64,000 nucleotides of DNA, taken from NCBI RefSeq assembly GCF_004798865.1, contig NW_025335268.1, positions 89,522,748 to 89,586,747 on the forward strand. Direction: 5' to 3'. This DNA comes from Varanus komodoensis (taxonomy: Eukaryota > Chordata > Lepidosauria > Squamata > Varanidae). Of the stretch, positions 25,340 to 38,804 are shown one piece after another; position 1 is the first letter of the stretch, and each line of letters begins with the position of its first letter. The translations under genes were made by a program, and so were the position numbers. A model generated the notes under the pieces. The model saw only the letters and a list, made by a program, of their open reading frames with translations, made no database searches and had not been told where the DNA came from.

Positions 25340-27960
25340 ACATTTAGGAGCTGGTTCAAAGCCTGCTCTGTCAGCTCAGGTAGGGAGAACTTTGGGTCAC
25401 AGGGTGGATGGTACACTGACAAAATCCTCCATCTGTCCTGCTGGTCGAGCACAAGATGCAAACGTACTAGGCTAGAAGTCGGTCAATTAGATAGAAAAGA
25501 TATCATTTTCCAAAAAGAAATTCAATAGTGAGGAGATTTCAGAGATGTTCTCATGGGCTGGGTTTGGGTTTCTTGTGTTACTTAGCAGGTGCATGCAAGT
25601 GTCTTGTTTTTCACTGTGCAATCCTTCCTTTGGCAGGTTCCTTGGCTTTCTGCACTTCAGTTCAAGCGCAGGCAAAGACATCATGAGATAATCCTTCCCA
25701 TGGGACTATTTCAGCTCAGGATGAGCAGGCTGTTTGAAATAAAGAGAAACCAAACATGGCCTCCGCAGCCACCCCAGGGTTAGAAGGTAATCTCAACAAC
25801 ATCACAAAAATGAATTACAGCTCACCCTAAGGTGGAGCAGAAGCCTTTTTCATGGGGCAAAAGAGAGTTTGGCTGAACTGGCTAACTCTTTCTCTTCCCC
25901 CACTGGACTTTGTTCCCCCACATACCTGCATTGCATGGATGCAGCCTGTGGGTCATCCTGCCAACTCAGTTGATGCTGCTGTATCACAAGGGGCCCAGAA
26001 ACTCTTAGGAAAAAAGAAAGATGCTGTGGTACAGCCCCTAAGCCCTACTGGTGAGAAAAAGCTGAGGATCTCTCTTCCCACTGGGGAAATGTGGTATTAT
26101 TCCCTCCCTGCATTTGTCTGCTCATGAATATAGTAGGAATTTTTTGAAGGGTACTTTGGGAACGTCTCTCATATTTATCCTTTTTCTCACTGTGTTGGTT
26201 GTCATGTTCAGCCCTGAAAGTGACGATTTAGCAAACAAATGGAGAATAATGACATCTCTAATCAATCATGAAGACACTTTGAGCAGGGGAGGGGAGGCGG
26301 CAGAAAGGATCATGTTTGCTAGATCAATTTGCTAGATTTAGACTGTAAGCTAGGAGTAGTGGATGAATGTCTAACAATGCCCCAGATGTGCTCATGAGGG
26401 TCCTGGGTACTGAACCTCCCTGCATCCCTTCCCATTAACCCAGTAGCTTTATGCTGGCTGAGACCCCCCTGTGCTCAGCTCATATATTAGTCAGCACTTT
26501 ACTTAGCCCCTTCAAGCTCCATGGTGTTGCAGCCAACAGCCAAGCGGCTCCTTTCTAGTTTGTGGGGAACAGGATTGAGTGTGATACTCTCCCCATTCAT
26601 TCTTCTTCAGTTCCCTCAAAACTGTAACACATCCATTCTTCTGCCAGCTCTATGTTCTTCTCAATGACTATTTCTATGTCTATGACATTTAGAAATGCAG
26701 AGGGAACATGCTGGTTTCTGCCACCCAATCACCGGGATGCCCCATGCCTTCATGGTTTAGAGTGATATCCCAGCTGGAAAGTTTAGGTTGTTGGGGGAAC
26801 AGTAGTCCATGGGTTCCAGCTCTGAGCTGCCCTATCCCAATCAACCCAGAATTCCTGGTTCTGTCCTCATGCTAAATAAAGCAGGGATGGAGTGTCCCCA
26901 CAGTGTTTAGCTCCTCCCAGTTACAGCAGGAGTGATCGGGCAGCAGGGACCAGCATGCTGCATTCATAACAGCTGTGGGGTACTGTGATCTCCCCAGCAG
27001 ACCATTGTGGTTTACCTAAATGTTCTGCAGTGGGTGACTTCGTTGCTGTTGAGAAGGTATTTAAATATTTCAGTGTAGTCTTATAATGAAGGGAAGGGCT
27101 TTTTCATTGTTATCATTTTGGTTCTGAATTGGCATTTTTCCCAGGGTTTATAGCATTGTTTTGTAGTCTTGATAACTTGTATAGAATTTAGAGCAGAGTT
27201 AAGCACAGGAACAATTTATGTAAGAAAGTATATATCATCAAGTTAATAACAGATCCTAACACCAGCATAATGAAACATCAATAATCGTGCTGTGAAAAAC
27301 TTATTTTATTACAGTCTGTGCCTCCAGCCCATTGGGATGTGGGACTCCCAGAATACTTATAGTCAAGACAGTAATAAAAGATTGTTACTTAGACACAGTA
27401 AATCTTAGCAGCTAAAGTTGGTCCTGTCTTGAATCCTATTGAAATCAATGGGCAGAGGGCCACAAGAAATGGCTTGGCTTAATATCTATCCCAAATGTGT
27501 GGCTATCACCAATGCCCCTCACCCACTGGCTGCAGCTTTTTGCCATATCCGGAAATTTGGTGAGCTAAACTGGATTAAATTCACTCACCCAGCTGGGTTT
27601 CCATCACACAAGCCCAGCTGGCATGTTTGCCCAGGATTAAGTCTTGAGTTGCAGGCTTCCCATTTATTAGTTGTGCATTCATTCCAAAATATGCATGTTG
27701 TGACTTTTGTATTTTTCACCACACAGATCTATTCAATCTCAGGTGTCGCCAGTAGAGAGGCAATACATCCAGAAATGCAGCACATTCAGAGAAAGCACAT
27801 TCAGATATGCTTTCACACAAGAATGGGCTATGTGACAGAAGCATCCTGCTGAACAAGTGATCAATTTGAACATTTAATGGAAAGAAGGTGCCTGGAATCA
27901 ATGCCTTCCACCTCCCTGAAAAGTGCTTGGAACCGACAGCATCAATACTCCCTTTAATTC
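25340..27960. other. Intergenic sequence without identifiable features
   Basis: Several open frames of 60-137 codons (for example 27439-27852) lack motifs, splice signals or codon bias. No repeat can be confidently assigned. Confidence 0.5.
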
Positions 27961-27964
27961 AATC

Positions 27965-28105
27965 TTACCCAACTTGTTGCCTCTAAATGTTTTCTGTTAC
28001 AACTCCCAGCATTCCTGATTACTGGGCATGAAGGTGGAAGCCAATGCAAGTTGAAGTCTAAAACACCTGGAGGGCACTAAGTTGAGGAAGGCTGGCTTAG
28101 TGCTA
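27965..28105. mobile_element. Palindromic MITE-like element, copy 1
   Basis: The left half has 'ttgcctctaaatgttttctg' and 'acaactcccagcattcctga'. The right half has 'gcaagttgaagtctaaaaca' and 'cctggagggcactaagttga', which is roughly the reverse complement of the left. This arrangement, with the inner motif ACAACTCCCA, is a common non-autonomous DNA-transposon-like repeat in squamate genomes. No transposase is encoded. Confidence 0.6.
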
Positions 28106-28109
28106 CGTG

Positions 28110-29030
28110 AGTTGGCTGTGGGGTTCCTCCCAGGACCTTACTGAACAATCAGGCTGCAACCCATGCACAGAACCCTCTGTCTATCCTTGCTCCTAGATCA
28201 TATAGGGTGGCAGCACTGGTAGCATGGACAGGAGAGCCATCACACTTGTTTAGCAGCTGTTTAGCTCCAGCAGTTTCCCAGAAAGATTGCTGGTGTGTCC
28301 TGCAGTGTATGCAGCTCCATCTTCCCCATTTTTAAGGTTAATGACATTTCAAAGAATGCACTGAGGACAGAGGCCTGCCTCACAATAGGAAACACTGTAC
28401 ATAATGAACATTCGACTGCTGTATGGCAAACAGTGCTCATTAGTATTGAAATTGTCTCATACATAGTTCACTTGCAATTTAGGGTCCAATAAGCTTTCTA
28501 TTTAGAGCCAGCAATGCTATGAATTTATGTCTTGACTGAAAGCTGGTGTAATACTATTGCATAGACATGCAATTTCATACAGAGATAAGATACTGATCTG
28601 CTGTACTCTGATGATTCAGAACACAATTTGATATGCTTTTACCATCTCTCTAGGATAAAGAAAAACACCCTTTAATTCAAAGAAGAAAAACACATTTTCA
28701 ACCCTTTCTTCAGTAATGGCACAAATCAGAAAATGGACAGATTATACTAAGGAATGGGGAAAAGGACTAAAGGAAGAGTGCCCGTGGGGTTTTCATTTCC
28801 GTAGATGCTGCATATGGCTTGGGGATAGAGGACCTTCCTAGAGTTCTTTTTCTTCTAATGTTCATGTGCCCATGTCAGGTTAATAGTTTTAAATTTAGGA
28901 ATCCGTCATCTCAGATGGGGGAGATGTTCGTTCAGTTCACAACTTAATTCTTGTTTATCTAATGCCATGCTTTAAAAGCACTATGTGAACCAAAACTCCA
29001 TCATTTCTTGCACTTTTCACTTCTCCAGCT
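28110..29030. other. Intergenic sequence without identifiable features
   Basis: No gene, RNA or repeat call can be supported. Confidence 0.5.
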
Positions 29031-29034
29031 TTTA

Positions 29035-29285
29035 CAGTAGAGTTCCTCAGTCAAAAATGCTTATAAAACTGCATATTTCAAAGAAAATAACATTTTAAAA
29101 AACCATTATATTAGCAAAATTGCTAGCAAAAATGTGCATAGTAGGCAAAAACACACATTTTAGGCAGAATGCATAAGAACTGCATGCACAGGGGGAAATG
29201 TGCACAAAAATGCTAATGAATTTTCCTGTGAAGATTTGGTTTAGTTTATTTGTTTTTTGTCAGTGTTCAGGAGCAACTGCATTTA
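29035..29285. repeat. AT-rich dispersed repeat, copy A
   Basis: Shares 'gagttcctcagtcaaaaatg', 'ttagcaaaattgctagcaaa' and 'gggggaaatgtgcac'-like words, in the same order, with 52830-53200. The pair indicates a dispersed repeat and not local tandem duplication. Its class is unknown; possibly a non-autonomous DNA element. Confidence 0.45.
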
Positions 29286-29349
29286 AGCTTGGAAAAAATG
29301 AGACTCTGATACTGCGGTATGTCCATCTGCCATATACTGCATATTAAAT

Positions 29350-29515
29350 CACAGCACCTGAGAGCACCTGTCTGCTTACCTCAGTATTGACAATATGGAC
29401 TAGCAGCAACCCTGATTTGAATCAAGATCCTTTTCTAGTCCTCTCTGGAGATGCTAGGAATTGAATTTTGGACCCTTTGTATGCAAAACCTGTGCTCACT
29501 GGGCTGATACTCTTT
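29350..29515 (-). repeat. tRNA-derived SINE, antisense
   Basis: 'ctctggagatgctaggaatt', 'gaattttggaccctttgtat' and 'gcaaaacctgtgctca' are the antisense of a tRNA-like SINE head (box B complement near 'ggaattgaatttt'). The preceding 'cagtattgacaatatggact' matches the family's CR1-like 3' part. Confidence 0.6.
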
Positions 29516-29519
29516 TCCA

Positions 29520-30965
29520 TGTCTTTGAAGAAAAGAAAAGAGCAGCAAAACCAAGTTTGCAGGCCAATTCAGCCAAAAGGCATTAGACTTAAGTTGATTT
29601 AGTTCCATCAGTTTTTGGATGAACTATGGCAACTTAAATGAAAGCACTTGCCCTTAGCAATGTGATTGATCAGCTATGAAGATTGGATTTTTCTATCTTC
29701 AATTTCTTTCCAAAATATGCTTCTGTGATTTACAGTAATAAGTCGCACACCAGTTGCTTGGTAAAGAAAAGATAATTTGGAGTAGATATTCGTTTCATGT
29801 TCATGATATTACTTAATGAAACATTTTAGATAATAGAATCTCCCATAATGAGAATTTCAAAACATTTTCTTTAACATTGGGGGTCATATTATGGTACTTG
29901 AAATGTACAATATCATGCACATTTTTTGAGAAATAGATCTTACAAGTGGGACCTGCAGGAAAACGTTGGAGTCAGGAGTGTCCATCTTCAGTATCCCAAC
30001 CATTCAGCCATGTTCTTTCTCTGGGATATTCCATGCCATGTCCCCTTCCCGTAACAGACATTCAGGATGTTGTAGCCATGGAGCATGCTCAATCTTCAGT
30101 GAGTTTGTTCGTGCAGGAGTTCCTTCCTAGAATTTTCTTTTTCCTAAAGATTTTTTTCTCTTCTGCGAACATTGATATTTCCCTCAGCATTCTGGTTCCT
30201 TCTGCTTTCTTCTCAGTAGTCTCATTTTGTCTCCATATCCATCATAACTCTATCTGCTTTAAAATATGTTTTTCATACAGCAGCATTGCTTTGGGGAGAT
30301 ACCTTCATAATTCATTACAAGATATTTTAATTTCCTCCTTTGGAGAGCACTTCGTATAATGTTTGAAGTTTTTGGACTGTTGTAACCTGGGAACTCTCCA
30401 GAATGTCCAAAACGCTGCCACTGATTTGAGCTTACTTGAAAATGGATTCAACTGCACCCTTCTGGGACATTTTCTTCAGTTTTTCAAGAAGCACCTTGCC
30501 ACAGAAAACCACAGTAGTTGAGAGATGCCAGGCAGCATATTCTGAAGAATGAGTGACAATGTTCTTCATTATGTCAGTACAGAAGGGCACAAATAACTCC
30601 CTTTTTAATGAGGAGCCTAACTGTAGATTCAAAAATCAGGCCAAGATATGGAAAGTTTAAAGTACATTCAGAAATTTGCCATGAGAAAAAACAGCATGTT
30701 CCTAAAATTATTTGGCATAAATCTCACAGGTACCACTCACTGTCCCCAGAAGCAGAAATACAACAACAGTTTTAAAAATTGAATAACTAATAATGTTTTG
30801 CTCTTTCATGATATCCAGGATCAGCTACTCGAGGCTTCTGCTTCACTCTGCCTAAAGGCAACGCCTTGCCAGGCAGGTTTGCTCTATCAGAGACTTTTAG
30901 TTAGGCAATGTTAGGGTAAAGGATCTTTCCAATAGCGTCTCATCCCCTTGCACAGGAATGATTTA
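29520..30965. other. Intergenic sequence without identifiable features
   Basis: The frame at 29946-30359 (137 codons) is hydrophobic but has no recognisable family signature or splice context, and is treated as chance. Confidence 0.45.
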
Positions 30966-30967
30966 AG

Positions 30968-31110
30968 TTAGCCTTCCCCAGCCTTGTGCCTTCCAGAAAT
31001 GTTTGGCCTGAACACCCAGATTTCCCACTCAATGGCCCTGCAGGATGGCAATTCTGGATGTTGCTGTCCAAATGCTTCTGAAGGCCACCAGGCTAGGGAA
31101 GGCTGATGTA
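30968..31110. mobile_element. Palindromic MITE-like element, copy 2
   Basis: The left end 'agccttccccagccttgtgc' is an imperfect reverse complement of the right end 'aaggccaccaggctagggaa'. Terminal inverted repeats extend about 35 bases. The interior is more diverged than in copy 1. No coding capacity. Confidence 0.65.
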
Positions 31111-31261
31111 AGTGACCATTTTAAAAGAAGGTACTTAGTTACAGACTCATAAAGTGGTACTTACATGCCCTATTTTGAATCCTCTGGATTTCAGGTCAGT
31201 TAGGTTTCTACTCAAGTCACACCAGTGGACTCAACAGGTGGCATTTGGGGCATCGCTTCTT

Positions 31262-31372
31262 TAACTGACATTTATTTATTTATAGCTTTTATAGACCATC
31301 CATCTACTGGAGTCTCTGGATGGTTTACAACAAGCAACAGATAAAAAGGCAAATAAAATGGCACATTTGGAT
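31262..31372 (-). repeat. L2-like LINE 3' tail, antisense
   Basis: 'catttatttatttatagctt', then 'tctctggatggtttacaaca' and an A-rich segment, in the family order seen at 10.0, 57.3 and 58.8 kb. Confidence 0.6.
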
Positions 31373-31668
31373 TAATACTAGGCTGACTCATTCAGAGTTG
31401 CTGAGAGTCATTTTGCACGTTAGAATGTGATGTAAATGATAAATTAACTCCTATTCAGAATATTCCTGTAGGAAGAAGCAATGATAGCAGAGAGGAAGGC
31501 ACTGCCCAGACATACATCTCTTCCCTTGGCTACTGAAACAGGCTCTATGCACATGCACAGTTTACAAATGAATAGCTTTGCCACACAATTGGAAAGCACT
31601 GCCTCTTACACAGTTTGTATGTGCAAAGGACCAGCAACCCTAGGCACAGTGGCCTGGAACTTCCACTG

Positions 31669-31722
31669 AATTCAGTGAGACCTAATTTTCAGCAGACATG
31701 ACTGGGATTGCACAGTGAAAGC
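31669..31722 (+). repeat. Short squamate-type dispersed repeat fragment
   Basis: 'attcagtgagacctaatttt' and 'gactgggattgcacagtg' match a short, very common squamate repeat phrase. Only this piece is recognisable. Confidence 0.35.
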
Positions 31723-31846
31723 ATGCAATCTGGCTGAAGGTATACCCATTCAGAAATGCCATCTATACAGGTCTGTACTGGCATTTGTATGCACTCGTGT
31801 GCTTGCTTTAGGGATATTTATTAGATACCCCTATTTCCTTATGTCA

Positions 31847-32580
31847 TTGTTCTTGTGTGCCATGAGGATATCTCCGACTTACAGCAACCCTATGAATTTA
31901 GTCAATGAAAGGCTCTCAAAATATCCTATCCATACCATCTCTGCTTAGCTGTTCTAAAGTCAGAGCTGTGGCTTCATTTATGGAGTTAATCCATCTCTTG
32001 TTTGGTCTTTCTTTTCTTCTTCTACCTCTAACTTTCCCTTGCATGATTGTCTTCTCCAGTGAGACTTGCCTTCTTATGATATGTCCAAGGTATGAGAGCT
32101 TCAATTTTGCCATTTTTGCTTCCAGGGAAAGATTGACTTAATTTGATCTAGGACCCACTTGTTTGTCTTCCTGTCAGTCCAGGGTATTTGCAAAGCTTTC
32201 CTCCTGCACCACACTTCAAATGCATCAATTTTCTTCCTGTCAGCTTTCTTCCCTGTCCAGCTTTCACATCCATACAGAGTGATCAGGTATAAAATTGTAT
32301 GAATGATCTTGGCTTTGGTCTCACAGTCTTCTTCTAATGTCTTGGCTATAGCCTCCTTTTGAATTGATGACTGTCAGGGTGCACACAGTCTTTCACAATT
32401 TCAATTTCTTCATTATTGACAGTAAAGTTCTGTAATTGTTCTGAAATCATGATTGTTTTCTTCATGCTCAGCTGAAGTTCTGCTTTTGCACTTTCTTCTT
32501 TCATTTCCAGGAGGGGTTGTTTCAATTCAGTGCTACATTCTGCCAGTAAAATGCTATCATATGCATATATTTTGCTTTTC
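31847..32580 (-). mobile_element. RTE-class LINE fragment (BovB-related), antisense
   Basis: The 3' end starts with 'tgtgccatgaggatatctcc'. The minus strand then encodes the reverse-transcriptase C-terminal region: residues like LSYLGHIIRRQVSLEKTI and GKVRGRRRKERPNKRWI lie within 32113-31916, the hallmark tail of this family. Further left-to-right the antisense blocks 'ctttcacatccatacagagt' and 'gaagttctgcttttgcactt' follow consensus order. It is 5' truncated, with internal stops and small indels, and is not functional. Confidence 0.8.
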
Positions 32581-32599
32581 AGGGAAATTTTGGGCCAAT

Positions 32600-34020
32600 C
32601 CCTTTAAAATATTTAGTTAGCCAAGCACATACATACACCAGACTTCTTCATCTGCCAGAGCCACTTTTTCTGGGTGTCTTGGAGATAAATCTCTCAGTGC
32701 AGGACAGATCCCTCTTTTCCCTAGTTTCTATGCATATTCATGTGCATGGACACACAATTTCAGGGCTTTCCTTCCATCCTTGCCTATCCCAATGGTAACT
32801 GTTCCCAAAAGTCCAGTGCAGCTGTTCCATAATAAATATAATCAGATCCATTGTGAGATTAAAATTCTATTGAATTACTCTGTCTTTTTAATGTAAACAG
32901 TTATCTTTGGTTTGTCATCTAAAGCAGTGCAGGGCAGGCTATGTCAGATTAACTTAGCACAGTACATAGTTTGTGGAGAAGAGCTTTCAGTGATGGGAGT
33001 GAAGCTGCATGATCTGTGGTGTTTAAATAGATGTGCTGCACACCAATATACCAGTGTGTCCCTGTGTCCATTTGCAAGGAGTTGGACCATATGCAAGCTG
33101 AGGGGTAGTAGCTGATGGGACCACAGGTAATACAGTGAACAGAGTAAAGGGAGACACGGCTAAGCTGAGGAGCCACTTCCATCAGGCTCCTCCCTCTGTT
33201 TATTATTGCCTGGCTCGTACCCAATGCAGTAGGCAGTCACAGAGGCAGACATGAGAAGCAAGGTCATTCCATTGACTCAGCTGTGAGACCAGAAACATGT
33301 GGTTCCTCCAGTCCTCAAACTGAATGCACTTGACTTTTCACTGTAAGAACTTTTAAATGAAGAACTAGTGCTGAGATAAAAGGGAACCCTCCTCTCTGCC
33401 AGTCCTTTCCCCTTTCATATTTTTATCTTTCAGATTTCAATGCCAGGGCGGTCATATATGCTACTTTGGTAGCTTTTGCGCAGATGAAGAGCAGGCCAAA
33501 CATCCATCAAATAAATAAATAAATGCAGCTTAACCATCCATCCACTTCCATTTCTGTGTACAGAAATGGAGTTAAGAATATCAATGTGAAAAATGCAGGT
33601 AACATTCACAGGCAAAAAGCATTGATTGTTAGAAAAATACAGTATTGACCAAGCAAACGCCTAATGGTGCAGTTGATAGAGGACACAAATCACACTCAAG
33701 GAGAGCATTCAGTGGCTGCAGAAGCAGATGCAAACTCTTGGTTTGGAAAAAAGAGAAAAAGGAAAGGGATTTCAGATTGCTATGTGCTGCATAGACTCCT
33801 GCAGTGCATACTTACAAGCTTGCCTAAACAAAAAATGTTTCCCTTTCCCTCACTACAGATCCTCAATTGCATGCAAATGTGCCAGAATGCCCTTCTAGGC
33901 AGTAGGGGGAAAAACCCTCCCAGTTAAAGTCATTAAAACTCCATTCATTGTTACAATACATTGTCCAAGGCTATGATTGACTGAGACAGAACTTACCTGA
34001 GGCACATTAGAAAGTGACAC
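32600..34020. other. Intergenic sequence without identifiable features
   Basis: No exon or repeat can be confidently assigned. A short AAAT run lies near 33510. Confidence 0.45.
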
Positions 34021-34023
34021 GCA

Positions 34024-34050
34024 GAGGGAGGGAGGGAGGAGGGAGGGAGA
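34024..34050. repeat. (GGGA)n short microsatellite
   Basis: Six or so GGGA-type units with one interruption. Confidence 0.85.
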
Positions 34051-34731
34051 TGCATTTCTGCTGCTGCAAAGCAGAGGGGAGGCCATCTCTCTGGTAGCAT
34101 TGCTGTTCTTCCTTTCTTGTCTTGGAGATGCTGCAGGTATTCTCTTAGGGGCAATGCAGCAGGGAATTATGAATTTAGTTTTCCATACCACTGACTTATA
34201 CCATACACATACTGCAGTTAAGGAAGGGTATTTATTTGGTTCGTATTTTATGCAAGAATAACCTTTTCATGCTTCCCAAGACCAAACAGAATCAAACACA
34301 TCTGAATTATGAAATCCATACATTTCTGAGGCTTACAGTGAGTTTCAGAAAAGGTGGGAGGAAGCTAAAAACTGAACATGTATGCAAACGTTAAAAAGTG
34401 TTCATTTCAAATTTGCATACAAAGAATGCCTATGTCCCGACAATGCACACAGATTCAGTATTCTCTATATAAAACTTCATACTAAAAGTGCACGTTGGAG
34501 AAATGAATTCACAATCATGTGTACATTTGAAAAAGTTTCCTGGAAATACTTGTCCCTTTCCGTGCAGGGAACAAAAATTTCTCACAGTATGAATTAGATC
34601 TGAGTTGGAACAAGCTTAACAGTGGAAAAAATGGGAACCTCAGTCAAATTGAGCTCGAGAGCTTCACCCATTCCAAGCTCCAATCCGCAGGGCAATGAGC
34701 TAACTCTGAATTATAATATAATGGTTTGACG

Positions 34732-34758
34732 GGGTGTGTGTGTGTGTGGGGGGGGGGT
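34732..34758. repeat. (GT)n plus G-run
   Basis: A short GT array ends in a run of nine G. Confidence 0.9.
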
Positions 34759-35288
34759 GCTTTTTAGATGAGTGGGCTCACAGGTTCATTTTCAGTGGTG
34801 CATGCTAAGTGCCCTCAGGTGCTCATCCCATATTCCAGATAGAGCTGGTAGGTTGTTTTGCCGTCTAAATGCAGTGAGGGTGGGCTGTTGGCATGGGGAA
34901 CAAACTGCTGACAACCTCCAGACTGTTTTAGGGTGATGAGTCGTTTGCTAACCACACCAACAACCCTGTCTAACCAAGTTCAGATGACACAACCTATGAT
35001 TTGGGGTTTGGTTTTTGGAGCAGGTGCCCAAAGGCACCCAGCGCAGGCCGCAGACCATGGTAGCTGAAAATGACCATGTGAACCAGGTCACTGCCTTCTA
35101 CTCCACGTACTTCAAAATGTAGTAAGCCAGCCATGCTCTGCCTGAGGGCTCTTTTGCCCACTGGCTCTTCTGACTTCTGCCCCAAAGTCCCACCTTGCCC
35201 ACACTGCTGCTATAAAGTGGTAGGACTTCTCTTCGGACTTCCTCCCCAAAGTCTCACTGTGTCCCACTGCTATTATCTAGATACGTGT

Positions 35289-35289
<1 letters not shown>

Positions 35290-35360
<71 letters not shown>
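35290..35360. repeat. Compound (TC)n(AC)n microsatellite
   Basis: A TC array at 35291-35337 switches directly to an AC array ending at 35360. Frames through it are artefacts. Confidence 0.97.
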
Positions 35361-35364
35361 GTAA

Positions 35365-37140
35365 GCCTACCAGTTTTTCTACTACTGTGCTGGCCACCAT
35401 TGGAAATAAACTGGAGGACTCTCTGGACATCTGGCCCTAGACTGAAGGCGCTTAGTCCTACTCACTGACTTAAACCCATGTGTTTGCTTAGTTATAGCAT
35501 TTCTAAATGCTAGAAATGCTAAAACTTTTCCCTTTAGCCTTTCCGTTTAGCCAAAAATGCTCTTGGGGTGGCTTAGAAAGAGCAGTAGCATGATAGTACT
35601 TTCCATCTAGTCTAACTTTAATACATGACAGATAGGGAATAAGGGGCTGAAAGAGATGAAATAGAATCAAAGCATTTTTGCAAACCTCTCAGAAGAACTG
35701 GTGAGAGTGACAGCTTGCTTCCTTATGGTCCTAATCCCAGGGCTGTTGGTTGCAAAGGGCCTCTGTGAGGAGAGGATGGGCCAAAGAATTTAGATTTACC
35801 TGCATTACGGGTTGGGCCATGCATGGATCTTTTTATGGGAAGATTAGCTTCCACTCAGCTATTCGACGCAGCCCTGCAGATTTTGTCCAATCTACTGCAT
35901 CTGATGCCCATGAGCACAAGCCTCTGTGTCATTAATCCAATTGAAAAATGAAGATGTTTCTCTTTGCTTTCTGTCCCTGTCAAAGTAGCATGCAATTTTG
36001 TTCCCATATTTCATCTGAAGAAGCCACCCTTTGTTGAACTAGATAGAGCGGAGATATCAAATGGCTCCTTTTAAGAGTGCATTTACTGTTTCAAAGTGTT
36101 TAAGAGAGCAGGAGGCAGTTCATTCAGTTATTCATTTGGACTCAGTACTGTTAGACACGGACCTTAATGGATAATATTGATTGAGAGAAGCAAGCACATT
36201 CTTCTCCCTCTTTTTTCCCCCTCTCAAAAAGAGGAGCTTGCAGAGAAGAATGCTTTGCCATTTCACTCTCATGACAGCAAAGTACAGTGCTGCACAATCC
36301 ACAAGAAGCCCTTGGGACAGAATCCCAGCAAAAGGAATGTGTTAAGCATTAATGGAGTGACAAGTAGAAATGGAAAACTTGAAATGGAATGCTTCAAGCA
36401 GAGCATGGCACTCTGGTTCCTACAGCACAGAAAGGGCCCGAGCTCTAGAATTAGTCCTGATGCAGGAATTCCGGCTGGCACGGAACATCAGTAGTATCAT
36501 CTCTATCCATTGAGAGTGGTTTCAGCTTTACTAAGAGTCAGCTTCACCTGAAGCCAGAATACCAGCAAGTGGCAATCAGACTTGCCCAAAGTCCATTTAA
36601 ATGTCTGCTTTTAGCTCAAGGCCTTGTTCTGGCCCTGAAGCACTGATCTCCACCCTCATCCTTTTCCCCCAAGCCCCTTCCCCCTGTCTTTTTCAGTTGC
36701 GTGCCTGATGGCAAGAAGGCCTGTCTTTCATTTTCATTTATGTGAGCCTCTTTGGAAGACCATGGCAGATAAAAATACAGAAGATACATAGATAAACAAA
36801 CATACTTGGGTCCAAGCCAAGAAGCCCTTTGTGTGTTTTCAGGATTATGCACATGCATAATAGTCATGCTAATTGACTATTTTTGAACAGCAATTCTCAG
36901 CATTCCTGTTCAGAAAATGTCTGCAGAGATAAGAAGGCATGGACAAGAGAAACAGACTCACTCCTGCTTGTCCCAGTCCTCACCAAATGTGTTCACCTAA
37001 AGATGAGAACAAAGTGGGCAAGCTTACTTCAATGCAGGCATACAGAGGCGCTGCACACGAAGGAGAAAGTGAAGAAGGATCAAGAAATAATGTGGATGGC
37101 ATGGTAAAACCTGCACATCAAGTGGAACTGCTCAAAAGTG
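35365..37140. other. Intergenic, unique-looking sequence
   Basis: No exon seen. The frame at 36177-36494 (105 codons) lacks motifs. The 35940-36170 part has balanced composition and no repeat signature, so it is a reasonable place to look for a conserved non-coding element, though I cannot test that. Confidence 0.4.
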
Positions 37141-37149
37141 CTTTTTAAA

Positions 37150-37280
37150 CTGGGAACAACAGGGCTGGGGAGCCTAAGGCCCTTCAGATATCATCGACAT
37201 GAAGTCTCATCATCTTGGCCATGCTTGCTGGGGCTGAAGAGAGCTGAAGAAGCCCCACAGAATTTGGAGGGCCAGGACTT
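37150..37280. mobile_element. Palindromic MITE-like element, copy 3
   Basis: 'ggggagcctaaggcccttca' and 'gatatcatcgacatgaagtc' on the left pair with a right half containing 'ttggagggccagg'. The central 'ttggccatgcttgctggggc' is the usual hinge of this family. Diverged. Confidence 0.5.
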
Positions 37281-37284
37281 CCCC

Positions 37285-38570
37285 ATCGCTGTGCTTCAGC
37301 AATCTGCTTATTGGAAAAAAAGACAGGATCAAGAACAACTCCCAGATTTTTATTCCACAAGATTGTTAAACAGCTGTTGATCAGTTGCATCTATTTTCAG
37401 TTTCATTGCAGAACTGATTTTTGTTCCTGCTTTTCTGCTACATACTTCTAGGCGGTGCTATGCTGTGCTAATGCACCAGAGAATGTCATTTTTGCACTAT
37501 TTTCTCTGTTCTGATGGAAAAAAAGCCATTGAAAGTTCTGGTAAGACACAGAAATGAACTTGGAGGGTCACAGGATTGCCTGAAGAACCCATAAACCAGC
37601 ACGAGTAGGAATGACAATCTCACTGTAAATATCATGGGAAGGAAAGCACCAGAGTCTGCTTAGAATCTCAGTGATCTCAGGAAAAGCAGACTACCCATCC
37701 CAGGAGTCAAAACAATTACTGGCAACACTTCTGACCGTCTGGATTCATCTTTTGCCCATTAATCCTCAACCTGACCATAGCTTCCAAGCACTAATTCAGT
37801 TAAGGGCCCAAGCCTCATTCCTGGAACACTGAAAAACTGCCTCTATTAATCAGTTCAGCAGTATCCATAAGCTTTGGTGTGGTGAGCATTTTCATTCATG
37901 GAATCAGGCCAGGTTTTGCCTGCTGATTGACTGGCACTAGATTCATGATAGAAAAAACACAAGGATTTCTTAACACAGTGAATAATGAACACAAATCCCA
38001 GTCTCCCTGCCAACGTAAACTACAGCTATCAAATTATATTGCAGTGATTTTTCCCAGTTTACAAATTAAGCTTTTTCCGGCTGAACCCCTGATGATTTTG
38101 TATGCAGTCAGATAGCAGAAGCAAATTGGTTGTTGCCATCGCATGAGAAGGGGCTGTGATGACATATGTTACTGACACTGCTACAGTGCTGTGCACCTAT
38201 TTTTTTTTTCTTCTCCTGGCTCTCTCTCTGTAGCATGACGCTGCTTTGTCACATTTATTCCACTGATTGTGTGGCATTCCCAGAGTCAAGAGCACATGCA
38301 CCTCCCAACTGTACTGCAAAGTATAAAGGCTAGCAAGGAGACATCTTCCGTTGAGCAGCTACAGTACTCTCCATTTAAAAGCCTCAGTTCTGTTCTATCT
38401 AAACTAATTCAATTTAGTTACAGGTTGTTTCACTTCACAGGCAATGCCTGTAATCCATAAAAATGCTCCAGCAATTTTGCACTCCTCTTTTCCTATTAAA
38501 ACAAGAAAAAAGCTGCATTTCATCTGGTCTAATCAGCCACTACTGGAGATTTGATCTGTGATTCCTTCTG
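37285..38570. other. Intergenic sequence without identifiable features
   Basis: No gene or repeat call can be supported. Confidence 0.45.
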
Positions 38571-38804
38571 GGCATGGTATGGCCCTATCAGGGGTGCAAA
38601 GCCCCTGGTCCAGGGGCCAGATCTAGCCTGCTTGAAGTTCCACTGCATCCCCCTGAGGCATTCTGATTGGCCATGGCCCCCTTCCCTGGTTTCACCCTCC
38701 TTCTCTCAACCACCTATTTGGTGTTTCCCTGGCTCTTGTGAAGGTTTTCCCCATTCTGAAATGTTGAAATCTCTCTCCTAAGGCGTAGTCATTGGCAAAA
38801 AGAG